Assembly: GCF_008642275.1 (NCBI RefSeq)
Contig: NZ_CP029189.1
Location: 4,008,501 to 4,072,500, forward strand
Origin: Streptomyces venezuelae
GTDB lineage: Bacteria > Actinomycetota > Actinomycetes > Streptomycetales > Streptomycetaceae
DNA length: 64,000 bases
Reading direction: 5' to 3'
Under the pieces are notes generated by a model. The model made no database searches. It was not told the origin of the DNA and was given only the letters and a program-made list of their open reading frames with translations. Position 1 is the stretch's first letter. Every line of letters starts with the position of its first letter. Shown here in pieces: positions 1 to 7,672 of this stretch. The translations under genes and the position numbers were made by a program.

Positions 1-2
1 TG

Positions 3-614
3 GATCACGAGGAGCGGCGCGCCCAGATCGCCGAGGCGCTCATCCAGGTCGCGGGGCGGCGTGGACTGCATGCGGTCGGCATGCGGGACGTGGCCGCGGA
101 AGCCGGGGTTTCGCTCCGGCTCGTGCAGTACTACTTCGAGACCAAGGAGAAACTGCTCTTCTACGGCCTCCGGCACCTGACCGACCGCTTCACGGCGAGG
201 GTGGGCGCGCGCCTGGCCGCCGCCGGCCCGGACCCCGGCCCGCGCGCCACGGTGGAGGCGCTGCTGCTGGCCTCGCTGCCGACGGACGAGGAGAGCCGTA
301 CGTTCCACCTGCTGTACAGCTCCTACGCGATCCTGTCCGTGACCGACGAGGCCCTGGCCGCCCAGCCCTTCATCGACAACCCCGACGCCGCCGAGAACTC
401 CCTGACCGGACTCCTCGAACAGGCGCAGAAGGCAGGACTGGCCGACCCGGGCGCCGACGCGCGCACGGAGGCGGTCAGCCTGCTCGCGATGGCGGCGACC
501 ATGGGGACCAGCATCCTGGTGGGCCAGCGGGGTCCGGAGTCCGCGATCGCGGTTCTCCGTCACCACCTGGACCGGATCTTCAAGGCCGCCCCGGGGGGTT
601 CGGCGGGCGCGTAA
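3..614 (+). CDS. TetR-family transcriptional regulator (5'-truncated by window edge)
   Basis: The reading frame is open from the first bases of the window, so the true start lies upstream; 203 residues are visible. A helix-turn-helix of TetR type is seen early (residues about 27-55, with MRDVAAEAGVSLRLVQYYF), where the alanine-rich second helix and the YYF/K recognition end are typical. The rest is a helical ligand-binding half like TetR_C. The next gene (DUF3995) is in the same direction 128 bases on. Ligand and targets cannot be told from the sequence; the family normally represses and responds to a small hydrophobic ligand. Confidence 0.85.
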   Translation, partial: DHEERRAQIAEALIQVAGRRGLHAVGMRDVAAEAGVSLRLVQYYFETKEKLLFYGLRHLTDRFTARVGARLAAAGPDPGPRATVEALLLASLPTDEESRTFHLLYSSYAILSVTDEALAAQPFIDNPDAAENSLTGLLEQAQKAGLADPGADARTEAVSLLAMAATMGTSILVGQRGPESAIAVLRHHLDRIFKAAPGGSAGA

Positions 615-742
615 CGCAAGGGGAGGAGGGGCGGACGTTGCGGCTCGCGCCGTCCGAAGAATTCGCGCACCCCGACGGAACGTTTCGCTGGGACGGCTCC
701 TCTGGAGGGTGACGGATTCCCGAAGTCGCCGTAGGAGGACCC

Positions 743-1195
743 ATGCCGTACCGGCCCGAGACCCCCGCTCCCACCCGCGCTGCCGCCCTCGTCGCCTCGG
801 TGCTCGTCGTGGACGCCCTGCTCCACCTGTACTGGACGACGGGCGCCACCTGGCCCGCGGCCGACGACGGGAGCCTGTCCCAAGCGGTTCTCGGTACGGA
901 GGTGCCGTTCACACCGCCGGTCCTGGTCCCGCTCGTCGCCCTGCTCCTCACCGCCGCCGCCGTCGTCCTCGCCCACTCCCGCCGCCCCCGCCACCGGCTC
1001 CTCCGTCTCGGCACCCTGGCCGTGGCCGCGGGCCTCTCGTCACGCGCCCTCGCGGGGATCTACTGGGTGTTCGCGAAGGAGACCGGCACCCCCTTCCACT
1101 GGCTCAACCTCACGGTCTACACACCGCTGTGCGCCGTCCTGGCCGTCGCCGCACTGTGCGTGGCGCGTGGGAAGGACGAGGCGCGTGCCCGGTGA
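743..1195 (+). CDS. DUF3995 integral membrane protein
   Basis: A 150-residue protein with four hydrophobic segments (about residues 12-30, 55-75, 90-110 and 125-145) and the family's conserved DALLHLYW segment in the first helix. The start is supported by a strong ribosome site (GTAGGAGGA) a few bases before ATG. The length fits DUF3995. It stands just before a sigma factor gene, and in Streptomyces such pairs suggest a membrane partner, but there is no anti-sigma motif here. Function unknown. Confidence 0.8.
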   Translation: MPYRPETPAPTRAAALVASVLVVDALLHLYWTTGATWPAADDGSLSQAVLGTEVPFTPPVLVPLVALLLTAAAVVLAHSRRPRHRLLRLGTLAVAAGLSSRALAGIYWVFAKETGTPFHWLNLTVYTPLCAVLAVAALCVARGKDEARAR

Positions 1196-1197
1196 TG

Positions 1198-1224
1198 GCG
1201 GTGAGCGCGGTGAGCGCGGTGAGC
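1198..1224 (+). repeat. Three tandem 9-bp repeats in the sigma-factor leader
   Basis: The unit GCGGTGAGC occurs three times without a gap, ending two bases before the ATG at 1227. Each unit contains GGTGA, which can pair with the 16S 3' end, so the array gives three alternative ribosome-site-like elements. If translation instead began at GTG 1167, the array would encode Gly-Glu-Arg repeats. Confidence 0.7.
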
Positions 1225-1226
1225 GT

Positions 1227-1727
1227 ATGGACGAGGACCGAACGGTCCGGCTCGTGCGAGCCGCCCAGCGCGGCGACACCCTCGCCATGGCCGAACTCCT
1301 CGACGTCCTCACCCCCTACGTCGGCCGCGTCTGCGCGGCCATCGCGCTGGACCACGGGGCGGACGCGGCGCAGGAAGCACTGGTGGCGGTCTTCAAGTCG
1401 CTGCGCAGCCTGAGGGATCCGGCCGCCCTGCACGGCTGGACCCGTGCCATCGCGGTGCGCGAGGCGGTCCGCACCGCCCGCCGCGCCGCCCGCACCGTCC
1501 CGGGCGATGTCAGCGAGCTCCCGGCCCGCGGAGACCCCCAGCTCTCCGCCGACATCAGGGACGTACTGGACCGGCTCTCCCCCGAACACCGCGCGGTGTT
1601 GATGCTGCGTGACGTGGAGGGCCTGGACGAGCGCACGGCGGCAACCCTGCTCGGCGTGCGCACGGGCACGGTGAAGTCCCGGCTGCACCGGGCCCGCGAC
1701 ACCTTCCGGAAGGCGTGGACGTCATGA
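1227..1727 (+). CDS. RNA polymerase sigma factor, sigma-70/ECF type
   Basis: A 166-residue protein with sigma-70 region 2 in the first half (GDTLAMAELLDVLTPYVGRV, then DAAQEALVAVFKSL) and region 4 at the C-terminus (LSPEHRAVLMLRDVEGLDE followed by LGVRTGTVKSRLHRARD, the DNA-binding helices). The size fits an ECF factor without C-terminal extension. I chose ATG 1227 because it follows a GGTGA-type ribosome site; GTG 1167 would add 20 residues of poor quality. The stop overlaps the next start (ATGA), so the SRPBCC gene is translationally coupled. No zinc-binding anti-sigma gene is adjacent, so its control is unknown. Confidence 0.85.
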   Translation: MDEDRTVRLVRAAQRGDTLAMAELLDVLTPYVGRVCAAIALDHGADAAQEALVAVFKSLRSLRDPAALHGWTRAIAVREAVRTARRAARTVPGDVSELPARGDPQLSADIRDVLDRLSPEHRAVLMLRDVEGLDERTAATLLGVRTGTVKSRLHRARDTFRKAWTS

Positions 1728-2176
1728 ACGAGCTCTGGCCCACCACCGACTTCGACCCCGTACGCCGCCTGCGCGCCCTGGCCGCCGGCATCCGGGGCGC
1801 CCATGTGACCGAGGCGCACCTCGACGCACCCTTCGAGCAGGTCTGGAGCGTCCTGGGGGACCTGGAGGGCGGGTTCGGGCAGGTCGTCACCGACATGGAG
1901 CGGCTGCGCGTCGTGCGACGACAGGGCGAACGGGTCGAGGCGCTGGCCCGCAGCAGATACGGAATGCGGGCCCGGCTGCGCGGCGTGCAGCGGCCGGGCT
2001 GGTGCTGGCTGCAGAGCCGGTTCCTGCTGATCGGGGTGGCCGCGACCCCCGAAGGCCGGGGCACGCGCGTGGCGTTCACCGGAGGCGTGCGGCTGCCGTC
2101 CCGCGCCGCCCTGATCCCCCTGGGCGTACGTCGTGAGGGCAGCCGCAGCGTGGAGAACCTGACGGCCCTGCTGTGA
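1724..2176 (+). CDS. SRPBCC (START-like) family protein
   Basis: A 150-residue protein with the SRPBCC pattern: a short N-terminus, then a strand-helix unit with DAPFEQVWSVLGDLEG, and later beta strands ending in a helix. Such folds bind hydrophobic ligands or act as polyketide cyclase-like domains, but no catalytic residues can be named. I take ATG 1724, which overlaps the sigma-factor stop as ATGA, over GTG 1715. Coupling to the sigma gene suggests co-expression in stoichiometric amounts. Confidence 0.7.
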   Translation: MNELWPTTDFDPVRRLRALAAGIRGAHVTEAHLDAPFEQVWSVLGDLEGGFGQVVTDMERLRVVRRQGERVEALARSRYGMRARLRGVQRPGWCWLQSRFLLIGVAATPEGRGTRVAFTGGVRLPSRAALIPLGVRREGSRSVENLTALL

Positions 2177-2346
2177 GCGGACGGCTGTGGAGGGACCGCC
2201 CGGAACGCGTCCACACGCCGCGCCGCCGCACGAAGCCTTCGGCCTCGGCCGCCTCCGCCTTGGCCTTCACCGCGGGCGAGGGCCTCGGCCTGCTGTGGCC
2301 GGCCGCGGTGACGGCCCGGCTGGCCGGCGCCCCTGCGTACCGCTGA
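2173..2346 (+). CDS. Possible small coupled ORF, 57 residues
   Basis: A GTG start at 2173 overlaps the previous stop as GTGA and opens a 57-residue frame with good third-position GC. It has a basic N-terminus (RRRTK near residue 20) followed by a hydrophobic stretch (LLWPAAVTARLAGA), so it could be a one-pass membrane peptide or simply a run-on frame. No homolog is recognised. The remaining 144 bases before the next gene hold no convincing gene. Confidence 0.35.
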   Translation: MSGRLWRDRPERVHTPRRRTKPSASAASALAFTAGEGLGLLWPAAVTARLAGAPAYR

Positions 2347-2490
2347 CCCATGACCGCCGCACTGAAGGTCGGTGTCCGCGCTGCAGCGCTGACGGTGGCC
2401 GGCGGGGCGAAGAACAAATCCGGCGGTGGGCACGGCGGGTGATCCCTACGATGGGGATCACCGATCCGGACGACTGGGGGTGCGCGAGAG

Positions 2491-3177
2491 ATGGACTACA
2501 ACCCGTACGCGGTCAAGCCGATCACCGAAGTGCGACCGCCGGCCCCGCCCGCGTGGACCACGTTCGACGATCATCTTCTCTACACGGTCCGCGTAGTGCA
2601 CGACTTGATGCACGGCCGGCTCTCCGGGCGGCGCCCCGTGCCCTCCACGGCCCGGCTCGTGCCGGGGGAACTGCCGCTTGCCGTGGGGCCGGCTTCCCGC
2701 TCGACGTGGCGTGCGGTGGGCAACGGCACGTATCGGCACAACAGCGTGGTCGCCTTCGGCGGACCGGCGTTCGTCGTCGGCAGCATGGTCGGATCGGCAC
2801 TCGGCAACGCCGCCCGCAGGAACAGGGCCGCTGCGGATGCACAACCCCGCTGGGTGGCAGATGGCCCCGGCGAGCTCACCGTCACCAACCGGCGGGCGTA
2901 CTTCGGCCAGACGGCCAGGCCACTGGACTTGAACTGGTCGGGACTCCAGTCGGTGGACCTGGTCGGTCCCGATGTCTTCAGGTGCTCGTTCCAGGACGCG
3001 AACGGCGGCGGCTACTGCACCGTGCAGCTCCATTCCATGTGGGCATCGCTCATGTTCGCCCTCGCCGCGCACGTCGCGTTCCCCGCCCACCCGAGGCTGC
3101 TCTCCGGCGGCTGGTTACCCCCGGACTTCGAGGCACGCTGCGCGGCGGTCGGTGCGGACTGTCCCTCTGTCCGCTGA
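2491..3177 (+). CDS. Hypothetical protein with PH-like C-terminal region
   Basis: A 228-residue protein that I cannot assign. Around residues 85-105 there is a Gly-rich hydrophobic stretch (FGGPAFVVGSMVGSALG) that could sit in a membrane. The C-terminal half carries GELTVTNRRAYFGQ then LDLNWSGLQSVDL, a pattern of short strands (do I use this value, is it above that line) seen in bacterial PH-like domain proteins. The ATG is preceded by GCGAGAG, a weak ribosome site. It stands alone between two non-coding stretches. Confidence 0.6.
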   Translation: MDYNPYAVKPITEVRPPAPPAWTTFDDHLLYTVRVVHDLMHGRLSGRRPVPSTARLVPGELPLAVGPASRSTWRAVGNGTYRHNSVVAFGGPAFVVGSMVGSALGNAARRNRAAADAQPRWVADGPGELTVTNRRAYFGQTARPLDLNWSGLQSVDLVGPDVFRCSFQDANGGGYCTVQLHSMWASLMFALAAHVAFPAHPRLLSGGWLPPDFEARCAAVGADCPSVR

Positions 3178-3516
3178 ACCACTGCTGTTCACCGCCCCGA
3201 AGGGCGCGCAGGGGACACGCCCCCATGACGGCCGGCCAGACCGGCGCCTGACGCCCCCGGGACTCAGCGCGCCACGGCGGTACGGCGGCAACCGCGCGCC
3301 CGCCCCGAGCGCGTCGTCTCCCGCGGCATGCGACCGAGCCCCACCAGTGACCCTGGTCCGAGGGGTGGCGTTGGGTCGGTGGAGGGCCTCCCGGTCCGAA
3401 GATGCCGCCATTGTCGCTAAACGATGCCCAGTGGGCTGTGCTGGTGTGCGTGGACGGGGTAGGAGGGCCGGAGCGAGACCGCGACCTGTACCGCCTCAGC
3501 CGACCGGGAGACAAGC
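3178..3516. other. Non-coding stretch before the cupin gene
   Basis: About 340 bases with no frame of coding character. The last 60 bases should hold the promoter of the cupin gene (TCGCTAAACGATG is the only AT-richer patch). No repeat or RNA gene was seen. Confidence 0.5.
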
Positions 3517-3993
3517 ATGACCATCAAGGACATCGGGCCGGAACCTCAGAGCTTCGACCTTGAGGAGGCGACGCTCGAGAACACGAGCTACCGCGCGGTG
3601 GCCTGGTCCGGGAAACACCTTCAGCTGACCCTCATGTCCATCCCGGTGGGTGAGGACATCGGCTTGGAGGCGCACCCGGAGACCGACCAGTTCCTACGAC
3701 TCGACGCAGGCCGGGGACGTGTCCAGATGGGCCCGACCAAGGATCGACTCGACTTCGACCGGGAGGTAGAAGACGGCTGGGCGATCTTCGTGCCCGCCGG
3801 CACTTGGCACAACGTCACCAACATCGGTGACGAGACCCTGCAGCTCTACGCCGTATACGCGCCGGTCCACCACGCTTCGGGGAAGGTGCATGCGACGGCC
3901 GCCGACGCGGAGCGCGACGAGGACGCGCGCAACGACGATCCGCCGAGCTGGTCGGTCCAGCCGGCTCACCAGCCGTCGGACGAGCACGCCTGA
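3517..3993 (+). CDS. Cupin-domain protein
   Basis: A 158-residue protein with both cupin motifs: motif 1 around EAHPETDQFLRLDAGRG (His and Glu metal ligands, Gly at the end of the strand) and motif 2 around FVPAGTWHNVTNIG (PAG turn and His ligand). The fold is a single small beta-barrel that usually holds one Fe, Mn or Zn ion. The last 35 residues are acidic and unstructured. Proteins of this type in actinobacteria are often annotated as mannose-6-phosphate isomerase-like, but substrate cannot be told. Confidence 0.85.
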   Translation: MTIKDIGPEPQSFDLEEATLENTSYRAVAWSGKHLQLTLMSIPVGEDIGLEAHPETDQFLRLDAGRGRVQMGPTKDRLDFDREVEDGWAIFVPAGTWHNVTNIGDETLQLYAVYAPVHHASGKVHATAADAERDEDARNDDPPSWSVQPAHQPSDEHA

Positions 3994-4270
3994 CCAGCGG
4001 GGGGCGAGGCATATCCGTCCGGGCGGTGCGCGGCCGGACGGCGATCACGCGTTTTCCGGCGGCCGGGCGGGACGGATTCCAGAGCCCGGGCCGTACGGGA
4101 TCTGCGTGAACACCGTCCCCGCCCGGAACCGAGCGCGCCCGGAGGAGCAGGGCGAGCGCCAGTGTGTCCCTCGCCGGCCCCTCCGCCTCGTTCATCACGG
4201 GGTAATCCGTCCACGTCGACGGCGGCCGGCTGCTTCACTGAGACGCCAACAAGCAAGGAGAAAGGCCGAC

Positions 4271-4708
4271 ATGAAGGAACGAGTCCGCGCCGTCCTGGTC
4301 ACCGCCGACGACACGATGCTGGTCATCCGCCGGACCAGGCCCGACGTCCCCGAGTACTGGGTCCTCCCGGGCGGCGGCGTCGAGCCCGGCGACGAGTCCC
4401 GGGAGGCCGCCCTCCACCGCGAGATCCACGAGGAGATCGCCGGGAAGGCCGACATCGTCCGGCTCCTCCACACCATGGAGTCCGGCGACGAGCGCCAGCT
4501 CTTCTATCTCGCCCGCATCGCGAGCTGGTCCTTCGAGGACCGGACCGGTCCCGAGTTCAGCGCCGAGGGCCGAGGCGAGTACGCGCTGGAGCAGATCCCG
4601 CTGACCGTGGCAGGGCTCGACGGCATCGACCTCAAGCCCGAAGAGATCAGCCACGTCCTGCGGGGCGCCATCAGCGCCGGAAGCCTCGGGTGCGAGGCAA
4701 CTTACTGA
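4271..4708 (+). CDS. NUDIX hydrolase
   Basis: A 145-residue protein with a NUDIX box at about residues 38-60: GGGVEPGDE, then AALHREIHEEIAGK. The consensus REUXEEXGU is met except that the usual Gly two places after EE is Ala, with Gly one later. NUDIX enzymes cleave nucleoside diphosphates linked to another group, using Mg held by the Glu residues. A good ribosome site (AAGGAGAAAG) precedes ATG 4271. It is the last gene before the tRNA-linked accessory block. Confidence 0.85.
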   Translation: MKERVRAVLVTADDTMLVIRRTRPDVPEYWVLPGGGVEPGDESREAALHREIHEEIAGKADIVRLLHTMESGDERQLFYLARIASWSFEDRTGPEFSAEGRGEYALEQIPLTVAGLDGIDLKPEEISHVLRGAISAGSLGCEATY

Positions 4709-4858
4709 GTCTTCGGTACGTGCTGACCCACGCCCATCCGGTCGGTCCGCTCGGGCGAGGTGATCCTCACAAGGGGCACGGCAACAACCTGGGGTCGCGT
4801 CAGAGGAGTTACGGCGGTGCGAATGGCGCACGTGCCGGGATAGGTCTAGACAACAAAC

Positions 4859-4885
4859 AAGCCCCAGGTCGCTGAACTGGGGCTT
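4859..4885 (-). terminator. tRNA-type terminator hairpin next to att copy A
   Basis: Arms AAGCCCCAG and CTGGGGCTT, 9 bp, around a 9-base loop. It stands just beyond the partial tRNA copy at 4893, at the same place as the hairpin beyond the intact tRNA-Gly at 17389. Confidence 0.75.
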
Positions 4886-4892
4886 TGTCATG

Positions 4893-4934
4893 GAACACAT
4901 GATGGGAATCGAACCCGCGCTATAGGTTTGGGAA
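4893..4934 (-). repeat. Att-like partial copy A of tRNA-Gly 3' half
   Basis: This 42-base stretch matches the 3' half of tRNA-Gly(CCC) at 17425-17466 with 6 mismatches, 4 of them in the acceptor end. The T arm and part of the anticodon arm are kept (GGGAATCGAACCCGCGC on the plus strand). The 5' half of the tRNA is absent, so it is not a tRNA gene. It is the most diverged copy and so the probable outermost, oldest attachment site. Confidence 0.75.
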
Positions 4935-4977
4935 TGGAGAGGCCGGAGCACGTGTGCAACGGGAAGTGTAAGAATAG

Positions 4978-5457
4978 ATGACCACGATCGAGAGCCTGTG
5001 GGAAGGCTTTGAGCTTCCCATCAAGGATGCACTCCACTACGCCGACGGGCGCTCTTACGATGTCGCCCTCGATCGAGCCGCACCGATGGGTTTCACGGCA
5101 CTCTCCCCCTTTGATCTCGATGAGATGCTGGAAAGCGATCCGTCTTGGGTGTCTTCGGTCGATGGGCTTGCCGCTGTAGACCTGGGTGAGAGGGGGCTGC
5201 TGTGGGGTGGCGAGGGTTCGTACGGTTCGGAGGGGTTCGTTGCGCGTTTGACTGTTGACCGTGCTCTGGTTTGGGCAATGTTCTTTATGGAATCCAATCC
5301 ATTCGACCGGATTCTGCTGTCCGAAAACGTCGCTACCTTTAGTTCGACCTCGGGGTTCGAGATTGCGGTCGACATCGACGATCCGCGAATCCAGATCTCT
5401 GTACGCCCTCCGGCGCGCCGGGGCACACCCTCCGGACGCGGCCCGGGGCCGCGCTGA
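4978..5457 (+). CDS. Unknown acidic protein, probably foreign
   Basis: A 159-residue protein, acidic over residues 1-140 (SPFDLDEMLESDPSW, ESNPFDRILLSE), then an Arg/Pro/Gly-rich end (from about residue 143) that looks like run-on into non-native sequence. I do not recognise the family; size and acidity would fit an immunity-type or small cytosolic protein, which is only a guess. Base composition is clearly lower in GC than its neighbours (for example around 5270-5350), a sign of transfer. It is the only gene between att copies A and B. Confidence 0.6.
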   Translation: MTTIESLWEGFELPIKDALHYADGRSYDVALDRAAPMGFTALSPFDLDEMLESDPSWVSSVDGLAAVDLGERGLLWGGEGSYGSEGFVARLTVDRALVWAMFFMESNPFDRILLSENVATFSSTSGFEIAVDIDDPRIQISVRPPARRGTPSGRGPGPR

Positions 5458-5550
5458 AGGACGCGACGGCGCCGGGCCGGTCGGCCTTCGGAGAAGGGCC
5501 TGGCAGGGCCAAGTGGTGAGGGACTGCTGAACCGGTCTATCCAACGACTA

Positions 5551-5576
5551 AGGCCCCGGTCGCTGGCCTGGGCCCT
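5551..5576 (-). terminator. Imperfect terminator hairpin next to att copy B
   Basis: AGGCCCC...GGGCCCT arms with mismatches, in the same position relative to the partial tRNA at 5584 as the other tRNA-side hairpins in this region. Confidence 0.5.
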
Positions 5577-5583
5577 CGTATCT

Positions 5584-5613
5584 GAGCGGATGACGGGAAT
5601 CGAACCCGCGCTA
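5584..5613 (-). repeat. Att-like partial copy B of tRNA-Gly 3' end
   Basis: Thirty bases identical to the tRNA-Gly 3' end (17425-17454): acceptor strand, T arm and T loop. Identity stops inside the variable region, where the sequence turns to an unrelated one. It separates the segment with the unknown gene from the segment with the lasso remnant. Confidence 0.8.
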
Positions 5614-5652
5614 GAAGCGAGGAAGATCAAACCCACCGGTTTCGTCGTCCCT

Positions 5653-5680
5653 GGTCAGAGGCGCTAATGTCGCTCTGACC
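5653..5680. repeat. Inverted repeat beside att copy B
   Basis: GGTCAGAG and CTCTGACC, 8 bp each, with a 12-base spacer, 40 bases from att copy B. It lies at the 3' side of the GNAT gene on the minus strand, so it may be a terminator without a U run or a binding site left from the integrated element. Confidence 0.5.
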
Positions 5681-5831
5681 TGCGGGGACTGGGGATCTCT
5701 GGTGATCTTGAGTTGTCAATGATGACCTGCTGTTACCCCATCCTATTGCGCGCTAGCTGCACGGCTACCGCACACCTCCGGGGCGCATTCACGCAGGTCA
5801 TCACCGCTCCCGGCGGCCGATCAGAGAAGCG

Positions 5832-6386
5832 CTACTTCACGGCGGACGGTCCCTCGAAGTCCTCGGGGAGCGCATCCATCAGCAGCTCATCGACCGGCTT
5901 GCCGAGCCAGAAGCCCGACTGCCGCAGGCGCCCGGACTGCTTGAAACCGGCCTTCTCGTACGCCGTCACCCCGGCGGCGTTGGGCTCCAGGACCTTGAGC
6001 CACACCGTGCGCAGTGCACCGAGGTGGAAAGCCCAGTCCAGGGTCAGGCGGGTCGCCTCGGTCGCGTAGCCCTTGCCCCGGTGCTCGGGGGCGATGACGA
6101 TCACGAACTCGGCGTTGTGGACAAACGTGTTGACGATGAGAACGGTCATTCCGACGGGTTCGGAGCCGTCCAGGATCTCGAACTGCTGGTAGTTGCGGTT
6201 CCCGCGCTGTCCGTCCCAGCCCTTCTCCCGCACCTCCCACGCCTGAGGGAACTGGTTGCCGTACCCGAGGATCGTCCCCGGGTCGTTCTCCCACCGGTGG
6301 TAGTGGGGGAGCATCTCCCGGCGGGGCTGACCGAGCGCGAGGCGCTGCCCGCGCAAGAGGATCAGCGGTTCGGTCGTGTCGCTCAT
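5832..6386 (-). CDS. GNAT acetyltransferase (RimJ/RimL type), coupled to lasso B
   Basis: A 184-residue GNAT protein. The acetyl-CoA site is plain (IVIAPEHRGKGYATEATRL, motif A with Q/RxxGxG/A variant RGKGYA), and motif B follows (LEPNAAGVTAYEKAGFKQSG). This class acetylates N-termini, amino sugars or peptides. Its ATG overlaps the stop of the lasso leader-peptidase gene as ATGA, so the two were made together. In known lasso loci (albusnodin of Streptomyces albus) an acetyltransferase modifies a Lys of the peptide, so a tailoring role is a reasonable inference, but no precursor peptide is left here. Confidence 0.85.
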   Translation of the reverse strand: MSDTTEPLILLRGQRLALGQPRREMLPHYHRWENDPGTILGYGNQFPQAWEVREKGWDGQRGNRNYQQFEILDGSEPVGMTVLIVNTFVHNAEFVIVIAPEHRGKGYATEATRLTLDWAFHLGALRTVWLKVLEPNAAGVTAYEKAGFKQSGRLRQSGFWLGKPVDELLMDALPEDFEGPSAVK

Positions 6387-7012
6387 GTCGTCCTCCTGTG
6401 TGGCCCCCTTCGAGCGGGGCCAGGTCCGTCCGGCGTGTACGTCACCGCGTACAGCGCGGTATCCGGCGGCTCCTCCACGGGCCGCCCCTGCCAGTCAACG
6501 ATCCATGCGTGCAGGCGCACCGGGTCACCCGCGATCCCGTGGCGCCACTCGCCCCTCACCCCGGCCAGGGCCAGCAACAAAGCCGCAGCGGACGACTGTT
6601 CCAGACAGGCCCACCGGGCGGGCACGATTCGCGAAGCCCACCGAACCGCCCGTACAGCTGCCTGTGCCTGCTCCGGGCTGGCCAGGGGCAATGCGCGGCC
6701 GATGCACCCCAGGCGTACGAGACGGCGGAACCTTCCGCCGTGCCGTCCCACGGCGCCCGCAGCGGCTGTTGCAAGGAGCACGGGCAGGGCAGCGAGCCTC
6801 CATGTCCACGGAGCCCTTGCCGGGCGCGTGAGGGCCGCTGCGGACTCGATGGTTCCCCACGACGGGGCCTCGGTCAGATGCTCCACCACCATGGCGCCCT
6901 TGGGAAAATGATCCCCCTCGGGCGGTACGGGACGCAGCTGGGTCCGCCCAGTCCGGTAGTCGACCACCACGCAGGCGTACGGCAGCACCAGCGCCACCAC
7001 GTCCTCGTTCAC
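6383..7012 (-). CDS. Lasso peptide leader peptidase B (transglutaminase-like)
   Basis: A 209-residue protein. The C-terminal half is a lasso B2 / McjB-type domain: the Cys in WACLEQSSAAALLLA (about residue 135), the His in VRLHAW (about 166) and the Asp of VDWQGRPVEEP give the expected Cys-His-Asp set that cuts the leader from a lasso precursor. The first 70 residues (VVVDYRTGRTQL, then GAMVVEHLT) resemble the strand part of a PqqD-like recognition element, possibly a B1-B2 fusion or remnant. The GTG start at 7012 overlaps the stop of the cyclase fragment as GTGA. Intact as read, but without precursor or working cyclase in the window. Confidence 0.8.
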   Translation of the reverse strand: MNEDVVALVLPYACVVVDYRTGRTQLRPVPPEGDHFPKGAMVVEHLTEAPSWGTIESAAALTRPARAPWTWRLAALPVLLATAAAGAVGRHGGRFRRLVRLGCIGRALPLASPEQAQAAVRAVRWASRIVPARWACLEQSSAAALLLALAGVRGEWRHGIAGDPVRLHAWIVDWQGRPVEEPPDTALYAVTYTPDGPGPARRGPHRRTT

Positions 7013-7344
7013 CGTGCCACCTCCGCGACCGGCACCCAATCCACCGGGTTCTCCACATCGATCGCCGCCATCCACATCTCGGCAACCAGCGCGGCCAGCA
7101 GGGGAGGCCACACCGATCTCGCGCCGAGCGCCACGCTGTGCAATGCGCTCCTTAACGGTCCGGGGTCGATCAGTCCAGCCGCCGCTAGACGACCGTCCGC
7201 CAAAGCAAGCAGGTGAGCGAGGTTCGCCCGTACTCCTCGGTGGAAGTCCCCGGCGAACACGCCTTTGGCCGCCCGGCTGCGATGCGCTGCGGGCAGGTGG
7301 GCGCAGCTGCGACCAGGCCAATGCGTGTCGTCGGTAGTCGGCTG
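7009..7344 (-). pseudogene. C-terminal fragment of a lasso cyclase (asparagine synthetase-like)
   Basis: The frame is open for about 110 residues back to a TGA at 7345-7347. Its end matches the C-terminus of lasso C proteins: HRSRAAKGMFAGDFHRGVRA, then LADGRLAAAGLIDPGPLRSA, then a final Trp-rich helix. Full cyclases have about 500-600 residues with an ATP-grasping PP-loop; that part is missing, and what lies upstream of 7345 is not recognisable as such. The stop overlaps the B gene start, which keeps the C-B order of real loci. I call it a truncated remnant. Confidence 0.7.
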
Positions 7345-7347
7345 TCA

Positions 7348-7672
7348 CCCGGGATTGCTCCTGCAAGCGGTGGACGGACGAGGAGGGGACGGAGCCGCGA
7401 TCAGGCCGCTGTGTGAGGGGTGGGTGCCTGCTGTGGTCAGCAGCGGGGCGAACGTCCCGCACCCCAGTTCCTCGGCGCGCGCCTGCCCGACGACCCTCGG
7501 CGACCCCGCAGGCCAGGTGTTGCCGCCGTCCGCCCCGCCCTCGACCAGATTGAGCAGCGCCTCCGCGGCCTGCTCGACGAGCTCGGGATCTCGGCGATCG
7601 GGTGATTGCGCCAGGGTGGGTCCCTCGGGTAGGCGTCGTCAACTGATGCTGGATCAGGGTTTGGTGAGAGCA
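7348..7672. other. Unassigned stretch with a decayed-looking open frame
   Basis: About 325 bases without a sure gene. On the minus strand a frame of about 99 codons (7645 to 7345) has good codon use (DPELVEQAAEALLNLVEGGA) but neither ATG nor a ribosome site, and it ends at the TGA just before the lasso cyclase fragment. A 21-base motif near 7351 (GGATTGCTCCTGCAAGCGGT) recurs with few changes at 8836. It looks like the joint between two unrelated pieces of DNA. Confidence 0.4.

Noticed and set aside
2350..2442. 30-codon ORF before the gene at 2491
   Set aside because: Too short, Gly-rich, without ribosome site or homolog.
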